NCBI GenBank assembly: GCA_025526935.1
Contig: JAHLKD010000083.1
Location: 62,001 to 126,000 of the forward strand
DNA length: 64,000 nt
Source of the DNA: Cladochytrium replicatum
Lineage: Eukaryota > Chytridiomycota > Chytridiomycetes > Cladochytriales > Cladochytriaceae
Direction: 5' to 3'
In this document: positions 46,201 to 57,562 of the stretch, piece by piece
Numbering within the stretch: position 1 is the stretch's first letter
Layout: every line of letters starts with the position of its first letter
Notes under the pieces: model-generated
Database searches by the model: none
Told to the model about the DNA's origin: nothing
Seen by the model: the letters and a program-made list of their open reading frames with translations, nothing else
Translations under genes and position numbers: made by a program

Positions 46201-48591
46201 GGAGCGGTCAATCAGGCACTAAGAGAGTATCAAGATCAGAGAAGAGGCCCAACAATGCTCATCATTCAATCGCCTCGCACTCCGCGCATGTTGGCCGCTG
46301 CTGCACCAAGTATATTGGACTTCCCAAACTTGACCATTCCGTCGTTGAAGCAAGATCGCCAATTTCCAGCACTGGGTTGGCAATTACCGCAATGCCGCGC
46401 CATGATGTCGCACTACTTTGAGCTCTCCGCTTGGTTGGCAGATCACATCGCCCTTGCAAGATACGCAAGTTTGCCACTATGTAACCTTGAGCACGACTAT
46501 CTTGTGTTCATGGGTGATTTGCTAGTTGCAAGGCGACTTACAAAGCAGGATATGATACTCTGGTACTCCACATCGGGGAAACCAGATTTAGGGGGCAGAG
46601 AGGAAGACGACTATGCCTCAACATCATCGTTGCTCACACGGGGCGACGTTCTATCCGCGTCGAATCCAGAGATCAACCATTCTGGCGCTTACTACAATGT
46701 GTGTATTGAGATGGATTTACGAGATCTTGCACATAATGCTGTTCTTCAATCCCATCTTGTCAACAACTTGGAGGAAACAGGTGAGAGTTCAGGATTTTCT
46801 GGCTCAGGAGCAACATACGAAACCCAGAAAGCGACGGAGAAGCAGCCTGAGAGATCTCAAAAGCAATCGACCACGGAGATTGCGACTGAGCCAACCGCTT
46901 CATTTGCCGTAGTGGAAGCGGGCGAGAATGAAATAACCCAAAAAACTTTCAGGGTGATAAAGGACTTGGTGAAATCATGGGTCGCAGAGGCACGCCTCTC
47001 CCGCAGCCGATTCGCTCTGATGCTGCTTGGTCACTTGCAACGATGGTTGACGACTTCGACATCGAAATTCTTTGATCCTGCATTCAACGTTTTGCTAAAC
47101 ACCATGATGAGCAAGGTGCTGTTGCAGCTGCTTGCGGAGTTTAGGCGACTTGGTTCAATGGTAGTCCATGCCAGCTTAAACAAAGTTATTCTTGTGACAA
47201 CGAAAGTTTCGACTGCAACAGCACAGAAATACGCTACTTGGGTTCTCGATGCGGTTCGAAAAAAGCCTCTCTTTCAGTACATAGACTTGCAGCCAAGAAC
47301 TTTCTACGAAGCTCTGCTGTGGATGGATCAGTACAACATGGCGGGACTTGCATGGAGTGACCAGACGGAGCAAGAAAACCCCAAATCTACATCAGAAGCT
47401 GACGATGAGGAGGGCGATGAAGGAGGTGCTGCCAAACAGCGAACGTCAAAGAGAAGAAGGATCTTGGATGATGATGAAGAGAGTCCTGATCATGAACATC
47501 AGCCGATGCAAGCTGACCAAGGGTCCAATCCACAACCAAAGCTTGTGCTCACGATGCATTGGAACATCATGGAATACCTTCCGCCACGAGTTCAACCCTA
47601 CTTCGTTGAAGTGCTGCAGATGTACATGAAAACATTACACGAAAGCCGCATCAGCGTGCTTTCGGGTATAGCGATTGATATTGATACAGGAGAGGACGAT
47701 GGTCCAGCGGAAGGCCTGGAGGCAACAAACGGAATGACAACCACTGGTCGCGGAAGCAAGTTAATCGGGCTTCTCCAGCGGCACGTTGAAACGACGGTCA
47801 AACGACGAGTCTTGCAGATTGTGGATGGCTTGAACTCTATTCGGGCGTCCCAGGCATCAGCAAACACAGACCCAGACTTTGAATTCCCGAAACCAGCAGG
47901 ATCGCATCTAGACTTGACGTTATCAAAAGCCAGTCCCCCTTTAGAGTTCGCGAAGATGATTTGTACAGTTTTATCCCTCGACCGGCGTCTTCTCGACAAA
48001 GTCAACTCGCTGAAGCGTGATATTTTCAACCTGGTCAACGGAGCAACAAGAAGAAAAGCCGGAATCGCAGCGAGCGAGTTTAGCGCTGCGGCCAAATTTG
48101 TAAACCCTTGCGAACCACTCAAGATCCCACTTGTGATCTGCGAGTATTGTCACTTTGTCAGGGAGATGGATCTCACGCGTGACCCAGATCTGAATCGAAA
48201 TCCGAACGCTGGCGATGACGAAGACGGCGCGTCGGCCGAAATACCGTGGGAGTGCAGTGAATGTGGACAGGAGTACGACAAGACGCAATTTGAGCAGAAG
48301 CTCATACAGATGGTATATCAACTGCTTGCGGCATGGCAACTGCAGGATACGCAGTGTCGGGCATGTAGGCAGGTGAGGGCGGAGAGGATGGCGATAAATT
48401 GCCGAATGTGCACCAAGGGAGGCGGATCCGGGTCGCAAGGGGGTTTCGAGCACGTTGGAATGATCAACCGGTCGGGCGGAGGGACGGGGGCAGAAGATGT
48501 GATGAGACGGATTAGGGTGATGCGTAACGTCGCTGAAATCCACAAGATGGAAATGCTGAAGGATGTGGTGGACTGGGTCCTTTCTAGGTGA
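40241..48591 (+). CDS. DNA polymerase epsilon catalytic subunit, 14 exons
   Basis: Exons 40241-40639, 40689-40814, 40869-40964, 41019-41173, 41223-41467, 41516-41709, 41763-41873, 41929-42063, 42111-42230, 42292-42353, 42404-42584, 42644-42829, 42880-42966 and 43018-48591 join in phase to 2556 residues. The proofreading exonuclease has FAFDIETTK (Exo I, about residue 375) and [13 protein letters not shown] (Exo II). The family-B polymerase has [14 protein letters not shown], motif [10 protein letters not shown] (about 725), [14 protein letters not shown] (motif B), and motif C ELDTDGIW (about 960). The inactive second exo-pol half and two C-terminal zinc modules (CEYC...CSEC; CRAC...CRMC, about 2410-2500) complete it. 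It synthesises the leading strand in the nuclear replisome. It is about 300 residues longer than human or yeast enzymes, mostly in N-terminal and internal linkers. Thirteen introns lie in the first 2.8 kb and none in the last 5.57 kb. Confidence 0.97.
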
Positions 48592-48630
48592 ATAGAAGTG
48601 GTGTAATTTGCGGAATGAAAAACAGTATAT

Positions 48631-50638
48631 TCATAATTGAACAATCTCGTCATCGGACATATCCATGTTTTCCTCGTCCTCACTCTTATGCTTATCATTG
48701 CTCTTTCTGTCGGACTGTTTCTTCTTGTCCTGCGACTCGGATCGACGATCCCGGCTAGCGCTACTTCCTCGGCGCTTTTGGGTGGATCGCTTGGCAGAAG
48801 AACCACGAGAGGAGCTTCTGCTCCGATTGTGTCCACCAGAAGATCGATGACGGCGGGAGCTACGACGATCTTCATCCGAATCGTTTTCATTTCGGCGGCT
48901 CCACCTTCCTTCCGGTACGCGGCTGCTCCGATCGACTCGAGCACGATCCCGGTCACGATTGCGATCACGGTGGCGATCACGTTCACGGTCGCCGTTGCGC
49001 TCCCGCTCTCGATCAACACCTTTTTCATTCCCATTCTTTCCGTCATCCCTTCCGTTGTTCCTTTCATCGCGTCGCCAGGAATCCGCTTCCGGAGTCCTAG
49101 CGTCCAGTTCACGGGCGCTTACGCCATACCGCTGCGATGGGAAACAATAAAAACATTCAAAATTGACAGACTAATAGGTATTGCAAAAGAAAACTTACCA
49201 CATTCCCACGTCCCTTGACTGATCTTCCTTTCTCATCCGTACGGGCACGCTGTCCTAAGCGAGAGAACACGTCGCGATTACCTGCTGATTCTTCTTCCTT
49301 CTTTGCATCGCCATTCTCTGCGTCCTTGCGGGACCATCCTCGATCAAGGAAAGTGATGCGGTCCATGGCCAACACATCGGGAGGGGGGAGTACACCACCG
49401 CGCACAGGGACCGATGCGGGGTCGATCTTCTCCAAGCTCTCGCCGGTAACTTTTGCAACGATCGCAGCGATCTCGTCTTCGTTCAGCTCGGATCCAGACG
49501 ACGAAGACGAGGATGAAGAAGAGGAGCTGCTGCTACTACTACTACTGGAGTCGGAATCGCTGCCCGATTCGCTTTCGGATTTCTTCTTGCTCGCTTTTTT
49601 GGTTTTCTTTTTTTTCTTCTTTTCGGTTTCCTTCGGTTTCTTTGACTTTCCAACGTTTTCGTCTGGTTTTCCAGGGTCTTCGTCGACGCGTTTGCGTTTG
49701 GCCGGTGCAGAGCTAGATTCTTCGACGGGTTTGGTCTTTACTACTCGGACTAACTCGCCGCAGTTGGAAATGATCACTGGCTTCAAGGGACGATCCTTTT
49801 CCGTTTCCAAGTTTTCGATCTGTCTGACCAGGTCTTGACCTGAAATGACCTTTTCAAGTTGGTGGTTACAGAGTTTAAGAGCATGGATCTGGAGCGTTCA
49901 TTTTGGTACCTGGCCAAATACCACATGCTTGCCGTCTTGCAAAATCAAATATTAGTATTGGCAAAGAGTTTAGCGCTTACCCTCATACCTAGATGTCGGG
50001 TAGGTTTGCAGGTGATGAAAAACTGGCTTCCGTTTGTGTCAGGACCTATAAAATATCATATTGAGTCAAATGAAACTCAAAAGTAGTCAAATCGAATCAC
50101 CTTTGTTCGCCATGGACAGTAAGAAATCTCGATCGTGCTTCCGCCGGAGATTTTCATCCTTGAATGTCCCTCCATAGATTGATTCGCCACTTCGAAATAA
50201 GGTCAGCCATTTAGCTAAACTCTTTGAGGTTCCAACAGTACCCAGTTCCATCACCACGAGTAAAATCGCCTCCTTGAATCATAAAGTCTTTGATGACACG
50301 ATGGAAGCCCGAACCCAGAAAATGCAGTTTAAAATTGGACTTTGGGCTGCGACCTCGCTCGCCGGTGCACAGAGCTCGAAAGTTCTCTGCAGTCTTTGGG
50401 ACATCGTTTGCGAACAGTTCGAATACGATTCTGCAATGTATCGAGAAGCGTTAACGTTAAACTGAGGTTCTGACATAGCAGCGCTCGCTAAAGGTACCGT
50501 CCGACTTCAGCCCCAAAAATGCAAATTCAGTTCAGTGTGATCCGGTAGCTTCCGTAATATCCTTCAACCCATACCTTGCTTCCCGTCGATGGTGATGTCA
50601 AAAAAACACCTCGGATTTGTCTTCGAGTCTTCGCTCAT
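48631..50638 (-). CDS. RS-domain cyclophilin (PPIG/SR-cyclophilin type peptidyl-prolyl isomerase), 8 exons
   Basis: Exons 50575-50638, 50475-50487, 50242-50430, 50101-50189, 49989-50045, 49910-49935, 49199-49849 and 48631-49131 join in phase to 529 residues. The cyclophilin domain (about residues 1-175) has [45 protein letters not shown] and [13 protein letters not shown], including the catalytic Arg and the FFIT core. The C-terminal part has a Lys-rich stretch, a run of 18 serines, and then Arg/Asp/Ser repeats ([31 protein letters not shown]), i.e. an RS-like tail. Nuclear cyclophilins of this design bind splicing factors and the RNA polymerase II CTD. The 13-nt second exon keeps phase but replaces the usual GR of GRIVFEL, so the first 30 residues are the least certain part. 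It is divergent from CSN4, with 55 bp between starts. Confidence 0.88.
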
Positions 50639-50693
50639 AATTTCAATTTCGCTCGCCACACAAACGAAAACTTTCCCTTGAAGTCGAGTCGAA
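50639..50693. promoter_or_regulatory. 55-bp divergent promoter between cyclophilin and CSN4
   Basis: The cyclophilin ATG (50638, minus) and the CSN4 ATG (50694, plus) are only 55 bp apart. Both starts are supported by the first conserved residues of each protein, so 5' ends must overlap or be nearly leaderless. Confidence 0.65.
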
Positions 50694-52042
50694 ATGTCCC
50701 TCTCGGCGTCGCTGGCCCAAATCGCATCCGCTACGTCGCAGAAAGATCGCGCGTCACTGTACCAGAATCTGCTGGATACCCAGATCCTTGCTGCAAACCC
50801 AGAGCCAAATCCGTCGTTGTTTGCCTCTCTCAAGGAATACCTGAACCACGGCATCCAGGAATCCGTGGGCCTGGTCGTGTCGAGGCAGATACTGAGCGGA
50901 TTTATCAACAGCTTTTCTGAATGGGCAAATGGGAAGGACCCTGAATTTGCAACGTCTGTGTGGAGGGAACTGCTAGACCTCACTCAAAGCCGAACCGTTG
51001 CATTCGAGGACCAAGTGAGATACATTCACTTTCCAATACTCTCAATTATCATTTTTAATCTTACCATCGTGTAGATCTCAACGGTTCGTGAAAGGGTTGC
51101 ACAAATTCTTGAAGATGAAGAGGATTGGAAAGAAGCTGCTCGGATGCTGCAGGGCATCCCACTGGATTCGGGCCATCGTAACATTTCGGACGACTACAAA
51201 CTCCGTATCTACATTCGCATTGTGCGGCTTCTGATCGAAGACGAAGACGCTATAGGTGCGGAGACATACCTCAACCGATCTGCACTCCTCCTTCCGACAT
51301 GCACCGATAAAGTCGTTCACTTGCAGTTCAAAGGTTCTCAGGCGCGCATCTTAGATTACAAACGCCAGTTCATTCAGGCTGCGTCCAAGTACCACGAGCT
51401 CAGTTACCACCCTGACATGCCCGACGACGACAAAATTTTCTGTTTGGGTGCTGCAATGACATGTGCGGTTCTCGCCGGCGCCGGGCCCCAGCGCTCCCGT
51501 ATCCTCGCAACCCTGTACAAAGACGACCGTGTTCGTGAGCGGCCGGAACTCAAATCGGGCGGTGTCGTCGGCATCCTCGAGAAGATGTACCTTGACCGCG
51601 TCCTTCGCAGAGCCGAGGTGGAAGAGTTTGAACGGACGCTGAAGCCACATCAGCTCGCCAAACTGAGCGATGGGACGACGGTGTTGGACCGTGCTGTGAT
51701 CGAACACAATCTGCTTTCGGCTTCGAAACTGTATAACAACATCACATTCAGCGAGCTTGGTGCACTGCTTGCGATCCCTCCGGAACAGGCGGAACAGATT
51801 GCATCAAAAATGGTTGGAGAGGGACGGTTGGCGGCGACGATTGACCAAATCGACCAGCTGATCTTCTTCAAGACTGCGACGGTGCTGAGTACTTGGGATC
51901 AGCAGATCACGGGTCTTTGCCATCACTTGGATGATATCATCGAGAGCTTACAGGCAAAGTACGTTCGTGCGCTAAACTTTTTTGCAATTCGCTCACATTT
52001 GCCTCAATAAGGCACCCCGATTGGATGGCGATGAGAGTCTAG
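50694..52042 (+). CDS. COP9 signalosome subunit 4 (CSN4), 3 exons
   Basis: Exons 50694-51014, 51075-51958 and 52012-52042 join in phase to 411 residues (human CSN4 has 406). The C-terminal PCI/winged-helix region is highly conserved: [58 protein letters not shown] and [10 protein letters not shown]. The N-terminal part is helical TPR-like repeats. CSN4 is a core PCI subunit of the COP9 signalosome that removes Nedd8 from cullins. The last exon is a 31-nt piece giving HPDWMAMRV and a TAG; reading through the last intron instead would end at 52010, but the spliced tail fits the family better. Confidence 0.95.
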
Positions 52043-52168
52043 GGTGAATCAACTGCAGTTAGTCTTGTGTCAGCAGACATGTTCATAGTTCAACACGATT
52101 ATTATTAGAACATCCGTTTCAGTCTTATGTAACAATTCTTATATTTGGGAATTCTTCTTGATCACATA

Positions 52169-53902
52169 CTAAGAAAACAAGTCATCTAGTGCTGCGGCAA
52201 TTGTAGAAGGCCTGCCTTCCGCTTTCGCCTTTGACAATGAACTCGTTCCGTCATGTTTCATGCTTACTTGTTGAGACCCATTGTCTTCCCACTTCGCATC
52301 CTCTTCCCTTTTCACACTAGATCCCGATTCCCATCTGGACGCATTCTCCTCATTTTTGAAGCTGAATTCCGCCATCAAAGACGGGCTCAACGCACCATCC
52401 GGACTCTTTGGTGTTTGAGACTCCATCTGATCGTTTGCTTCCGCTGCTTGGGGTTTCGTTTCCTTGTGGTTGTTTCCTTCGTCATCATCCGACTCAAAAA
52501 TAACACCTGTCCTCGCTCGAGTCGAAAACACCTTACGAGGCAGCATGTCATCATCAGAAGCATCCGAGCTCACTTTGCGTTTAGCTCTTCGATCTGTGCA
52601 CATCCGTGCCGTTGGCAAGGACCGTGCTGAAACGCCTCGAGATCTTCTGCTCTTTGGAGCATCGGAATCTTCGGCATTTGCTGTGTCTTCTTCGTTCTTC
52701 TCATCAATCCCTTCCAGCTGTCGACGAGTGCTCGTCCCGTTTCTCTGCAAATGACTTTCTGCGTCACTCTTCGAATCAATGTCCATCTCGTAACCATCCC
52801 CATCGTCGCTTTTGCGCCCATTGCGCACGAACTTTGCTCCGCTTCGTTGCTGCGTTCTGGAACCCCACGGTTTCTCCTCGTCATTTTGTCCACCATCCTT
52901 TTCATCTTCATCGTCTTCCTCCTCCCTCTCTTCTATCATTAAATTGTGGGCAGCAGCTTCATCTTCGTACACCCTTCGCTCGTCCTGGGACATATTCGAC
53001 CAAAGCTCTTTCAAAAGTTTGGTTACGTCTGATGTTGACGCTCCTTTGTTCCCATTTTTCACACTTGTCCGCTTTCGCTTCGAGAATGCACCGTATCCAG
53101 TCATCCGTCTGGAAGAAGGAGCTGTTGATGACCGCGGTGCACCCGAAGGTCGCGGTGCGCTCTCCTTGGAATCGTCATTCTGCGTCGTTCTAGATCGTCC
53201 CGATATTTTCAAAGGCGCAACTTTCTTGGATATCTTTGCTGATGGAGATGCGGATGCCAACACTCGTTTTTTTATGACCGGTTTCGGTTCTTCGGTGTCT
53301 GACGATCGGTCAACCATTTTCACAGGCTGCTTGGTCCACACGAAATCAGATTCGTCCGAGAAATTATCGGGGTTAAACTTGTCCACCGAGTCGTCGCTTA
53401 GCGCAAGGTCCTCGTCCGTCCTGACGCTCTCGCCGTCGTCCGAACGCGCAGCAGTGTCCACCTTTGCTCTGTTTACTGTGGTATCGGTGATGGAAACACG
53501 CAAGGGAGCGACGTTGGCCATGGGAATCGATATCAAGTCACCATCATGGAGCTCCACGCTTGTACCCTTTGCAACGGCTTTGTCCTTGTCGTTGAGAAAG
53601 CATGTATTCCGGCCTGCCTAAGATAGCAAGGAGTTAAGATTGACACGGTAGACGAGCACAAAGCTGCTATGCAAACATTTTTGAGGGTGACTCGCTTTGT
53701 GTGTGCGTCGACGGTGACTTCAAACTGCGCTCGGCTAACTCTGCAAGCAATCCGGATTTCAAATGCTGGTTGAAAGAGAGAGCGTTGTTTATTCAGCTTA
53801 CTGCACTACGTTCAGTTTGAGGTGATTCCTGCCCAGCGTGAATGTCTCGTTGTTTTGCAGCTCGATGTGCAAGTCGCCCTGGAAGACTTTCACCACGAAC
53901 AT
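52169..53902 (-). CDS. FHA-domain protein with HMG-box-like segment, 3 exons
   Basis: Exons 53802-53902, 53677-53740 and 52169-53617 join in phase to 537 residues. Residues 1-95 form an FHA domain: FTLGRNHLKLN, VSRAQFEV, and NAGRNTCFLN then LHDGDLISI; FHA domains bind phosphothreonine peptides, usually in DNA-damage or transcription signalling. The middle (about residues 225-285) reads MTGYGAFSKRKRTS and LKELWSNMSQDERRVYEDEA, resembling the ends of an HMG box with its core aromatic/basic pattern. The rest is acidic/Ser-rich and probably disordered, with several KRK-type nuclear-localisation-like clusters. The protein is likely nuclear and chromatin-associated; no orthologue was recognised. 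The short first two exons holding half of the FHA fold were assembled from splice phases. Confidence 0.78.
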
Positions 53903-54449
53903 TTGTTGGGTTCGGTGTCTGACCGAGATGCGGAAAAACCAACGGAAAGTTTTGTGCAGCTTTGTTGTGCTCAGCAGCTTACTTTATTACTGTATTTCTG
54001 TATTACAGTTTACTGTTATGTTGATTAATATGCTGTGGAGAGCTCTTTTGTAGTGCTAACACTGAATGAGTTTACAGAAATCAACTGAATCGTGTGGCGA
54101 CTTTGATACGACCACAAATCAATTAAACGCACAAATAGCCCAGTGCTGATTTGGGGGCTTCAGCATCATCGAGAACCTGTGTCTCTCGCTCGCCATCGGC
54201 CTGCTCTGCTGTCGCACCAATGCTCGCCCTGCATTTTTGAAATATTTTCAACGAAAATTTGTGATACCCATCCGCCATTTCCAAAACACAGAGAAAAGCG
54301 TAGACAAACCCATCGGACCGGACCGTTCCAGCAGCTTCCAAGTTTCTTGCTCTCTGCCCACCTGAAAACGTCCTCGCAAGGACAACCAGAGCTGGTGCCA
54401 GCACAGCCCATCATTGAAGCAGGATTGCGAATGCGGGCCAATTTCGAAG
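53903..54449. promoter_or_regulatory. Divergent intergenic region between FHA gene and SUR7-like gene
   Basis: About 550 bp lie between divergent starts. No coding frame with family resemblance was seen. The part near 54000 is AT-rich and may hold core promoter elements. Confidence 0.45.
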
Positions 54450-55991
54450 ATGCTCACCAAAGTGCTTACGGCAACCACAGCCGTATGCTTCATCCTAGTG
54501 ATCGCCCTGAACGCCTTCTCGCAAGCGACAACGGAGCTTTACAGCCTTGTGACCGTGAGGAATGCGACCAGTGCCGAATCCGCAAAGACGACCGCGAATG
54601 GCACGGCGAGTCCAACAACAACATGGCCTACGACAGTACCATCAGCACCTGCTCCGTCTCAGACTACTTCCGCAGCCCAATGCACCTCCGTTCCGATTTC
54701 AGAAGAGAATGTTCATATTGGGTTTTGGGGTCGTTGCGACAGTGGCAAATGTTCTTCGGTCGACTTGCTCCCGACGTGGGTGGCGAGTGCAGCGGCGAAT
54801 GAGATGGGAACTAGAATCTATGACAAGCTGAACGCCTCACGTGCGTGTACCCTTGTTGCCCTATGTTGTGCGTTTTTTGCGGCCGTTGCCCTGCTATTCA
54901 GTTATAGAAACGGATCTGGAGCTGCCTTTGCTTATCCAATGGCAGTATTCAGCGGTATGCTCTCAGGTGAGTAATTTTTAAAGACCTGTTGAGGTTCAAA
55001 TTCTTATACTCTGTTATCATCAGGACTGCTACATACAACTGTCTGTATTCTGCTCGTTTTCGCAAAGATTAATCTGGAAACGATCAGCGCACGTCTGAAC
55101 GAGTCCTTTTCTGCCGAACCGTATTCCTTTTACACCGTTGTCTATTTTTCCTACTCGTTTTGGACGCTTGTTGCTGCAGCCTCCCTCTGCGCCGTCGTCT
55201 TTCCACTCCTTCTTTTCACCTGCGTGACGTCCAAAGGCGAGCGCCACCGAAAATCGCATCGGGAGTCCCGAAATCGCCTAGAGTCGGTGCTCACCCAGAC
55301 GTCTGACCAGAGACCGGTTTCGGGTGCCTCGATAGAGAAGATTTCTCCGCCACGGAACTCTATCCAGATGACCGCGCTGTCCCGCAACTCGACCCAAACA
55401 CCCTCAGGATCCTACCAAACTCACACTACCCCCGCCCTGTCCCGCGACTCCAACTCCCAAGTCCAGCCTATTCCGACGGTTTCTCCCACAGCCAGCTCCG
55501 CAGACCGCTCCTCGATACCCCCAGGGTATCAATACGGCTACGCTGATCGGTACTACAAGTCGCTCAGCAGATCACTGAGAGCCAGGACATCCTACGACGA
55601 ACTGGACCGTGACTACAGCACTTCACCGTCGGGACCACCACCACGCACACCGACCCCGCGCACACCTCCAATTGCCTACTACCAGCTTCCGAACTATCCT
55701 CCCTCTCCTCCAGTCATTGCTGCAACTGTTTCCGCGGAGCGCATGTCGAGAAAGTCTTCGCCGGCACTGCAGGTCGAAGTTCCCACACTGCAGCCACAAC
55801 GGAGGCACTCGATGTCGGCACATACGACTGTGTCGCCGTCGGTTATCACGTCGGCGGCGACAAGTCCACCCCCAGGGCCGCCCGTGATTCCACTTGGGGC
55901 GACAAGTACGGAAGTCGAGATGGTGATGAGGATACATGCTGAGGAACTTCAAAACGGATCACCGAATGGCTATCACTATCCCCGACGATGA
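54450..55991 (+). CDS. Four-helix membrane protein of SUR7/PalI-like architecture, 2 exons
   Basis: Exons 54450-54966 and 55024-55991 join in phase to 494 residues. TM1/signal anchor is VLTATTAVCFILVIALNAF. An extracellular Thr/Ser/Pro-rich loop then contains GFWGRCDSGKCSSVDLLP; this WGxC...C signature in the first loop is shared by SUR7/PalI and claudin-like proteins. TM2 (ACTLVALCCAFFAAVALLF), TM3 (GLLHTTVCILLVFAKIN region) and TM4 (YSFWTLVAAASLCAVVFPLLLF) follow. The cytosolic tail of ~240 residues is Ser/Pro-rich. Such proteins sit in the plasma membrane and help organise eisosome-type domains or pH sensing (PalI), but neither role can be assigned here. Confidence 0.75.
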
Positions 55992-57562
55992 TTCTAGTTA
56001 CACTGCAGATACGTACCAATCACCGAGGGTATGCTTTTCGTTGGAGATAATTTTTTTGGCCGCCAACAATATTTATCGAGCAATTTGTTTTTCAGTGGTT
56101 TCAGTTTTTGTTTTTTTCGTGCTACCATTATCATTAGGTCCTTGTCGTTGATAGAAAACGATCGCATTGTTGTTCATATCCCCCACCCAGTTCTTGTGTT
56201 CATTCTCAGCAATGTCCATTTTTACACAAACACAAAGAAAAAAACCTTGCCAAAAGCTCCAAAAGCTAATGAGGTGAAAATGTCGTTTTGTCCTTTCTAG
56301 CCAAAATCTTATGGTCTAATTTGTTCGCTTGTCTATGATTTCCAAACTTAGCGCTTGTTTTCTAACTTTCTCATATATCCGATCCATCGCCGGCGGATTC
56401 TTCCAGTCGTTGTCGCTACAAACAGAAATACTTTCAATACTAGTGTTTGTCCCCCAATAAGGATCTTCCAGCCGTCCTTTCCGCATGTTTTCCAATAGTC
56501 CACCAATTCCCACGGAGTGGGTGTTCGCTCATGGGTTGGTAAACAAATTGTCCGGTGTCGTCGCTCCAAGGTGGTGGATCTCTGTGCAGCAATTCTAAGT
56601 CCATCCAGAACCTATTTTAAAAATACCAAGAATCATCATCTCACTCTTCGAGTCCGACGAAAACGCGTTGGTTGTTTCACAACAGCTTCATCTAAGTATC
56701 TGGGCTGTTTTTGGGTAGCCTTGATCGCAAATCGAGCGAGCCAACTTAAGGCCCTATAGAAATTGAACGCCAGTCGACTTAGACTCAGAGGCGTGTGGTA
56801 CAGAAACGCACAGATTCCGAGGAGGAGGATTGGCAAGGTTACAGATCAGAGCGGCGAGTTGGGTGAGAATTTCTTGAGGTGGAGAAGTACCTCCCGACAG
56901 CGCCCCCCGGAGTCGCATAGATCAAATGCGCCGGCGTTCCATGCGCGATCGGCTTCTCTCTCACTGCCCGGCACGTCCGCCGGTCGCGCTGCAGGTGCCA
57001 CTGGCGGCGTCGCACTCATCCCTGCCGGCAAGCTCGATTCAATGTGTGACGTCCATGCAGAAGCAATGTATACAACCGGCAGCGGGAATGGAACGAGGGA
57101 GTACCGATTCCTGGTTGCGGAAAGGTCGGGATGGTTGTGCGCCTCCCGCGGGGTTCTTTCTTGGGTACCATTGTGGTACACAGAAGGTTTGCGTGTGGTG
57201 CAGAGGGGGCTTTGTGGAGCAGCTGGGCTGCAGATGTGGACACTGGTTCCAATGGGCGGCCGGTCCTGTTGGGCGGTTTGCTGGTGATTTCGGGGGAAAC
57301 AGCATCCTATCCGCTGTTTTCACACGCGAAACACGAAGTCATGTGGACAAAAATCTAAAAAAATAAAAAATAAAAAATAAACTCATAATTATATTTATGG
57401 GATCTAGAACACAAACGAAACCCCGAAGGCAAGCAAAACAACACGGGATCATAGGAATTTCGAGTAACAGTTCAGGAGGGAAAAACGATGCCCAGCTCAG
57501 CCAGGCGGACGAACACTGCCACGATCTAAAAGCACACGGTCCGTGAAAAAATTACAGGTCGT
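55992..57562. other. Unresolved stretch, possible small multi-exon gene on the minus strand
   Basis: Several minus-strand pieces look protein-like: MSATPPVAPAARPADVPGSE (from about 57019), a hydrophobic LPILLLGICAFLYHTP piece (near 56800), PPWSDDTGQFVYQPMSEHPL (near 56550) and NPPAMDRIYEKVRKQALSLE (near 56370). They lie in different frames, and I could not link them by a convincing set of splice sites or name a family. The plus strand offers only short frames. Around 57355-57380 there is a short A-rich (AAATAAA)n run. Confidence 0.3.

Noticed and set aside
48637-49838. Plus-strand open frames rich in Ser/Thr/Leu opposite the cyclophilin tail
   Set aside because: They are complements of the Arg/Ser/Asp and poly-Ser codons of the RS-type tail, which is in frame with the cyclophilin domain.
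52812-53621. Ser/Phe-rich plus-strand frame opposite the FHA gene
   Set aside because: Antisense of the acidic/Ser-rich FHA protein; the minus strand has FHA motifs and matching splice phases.
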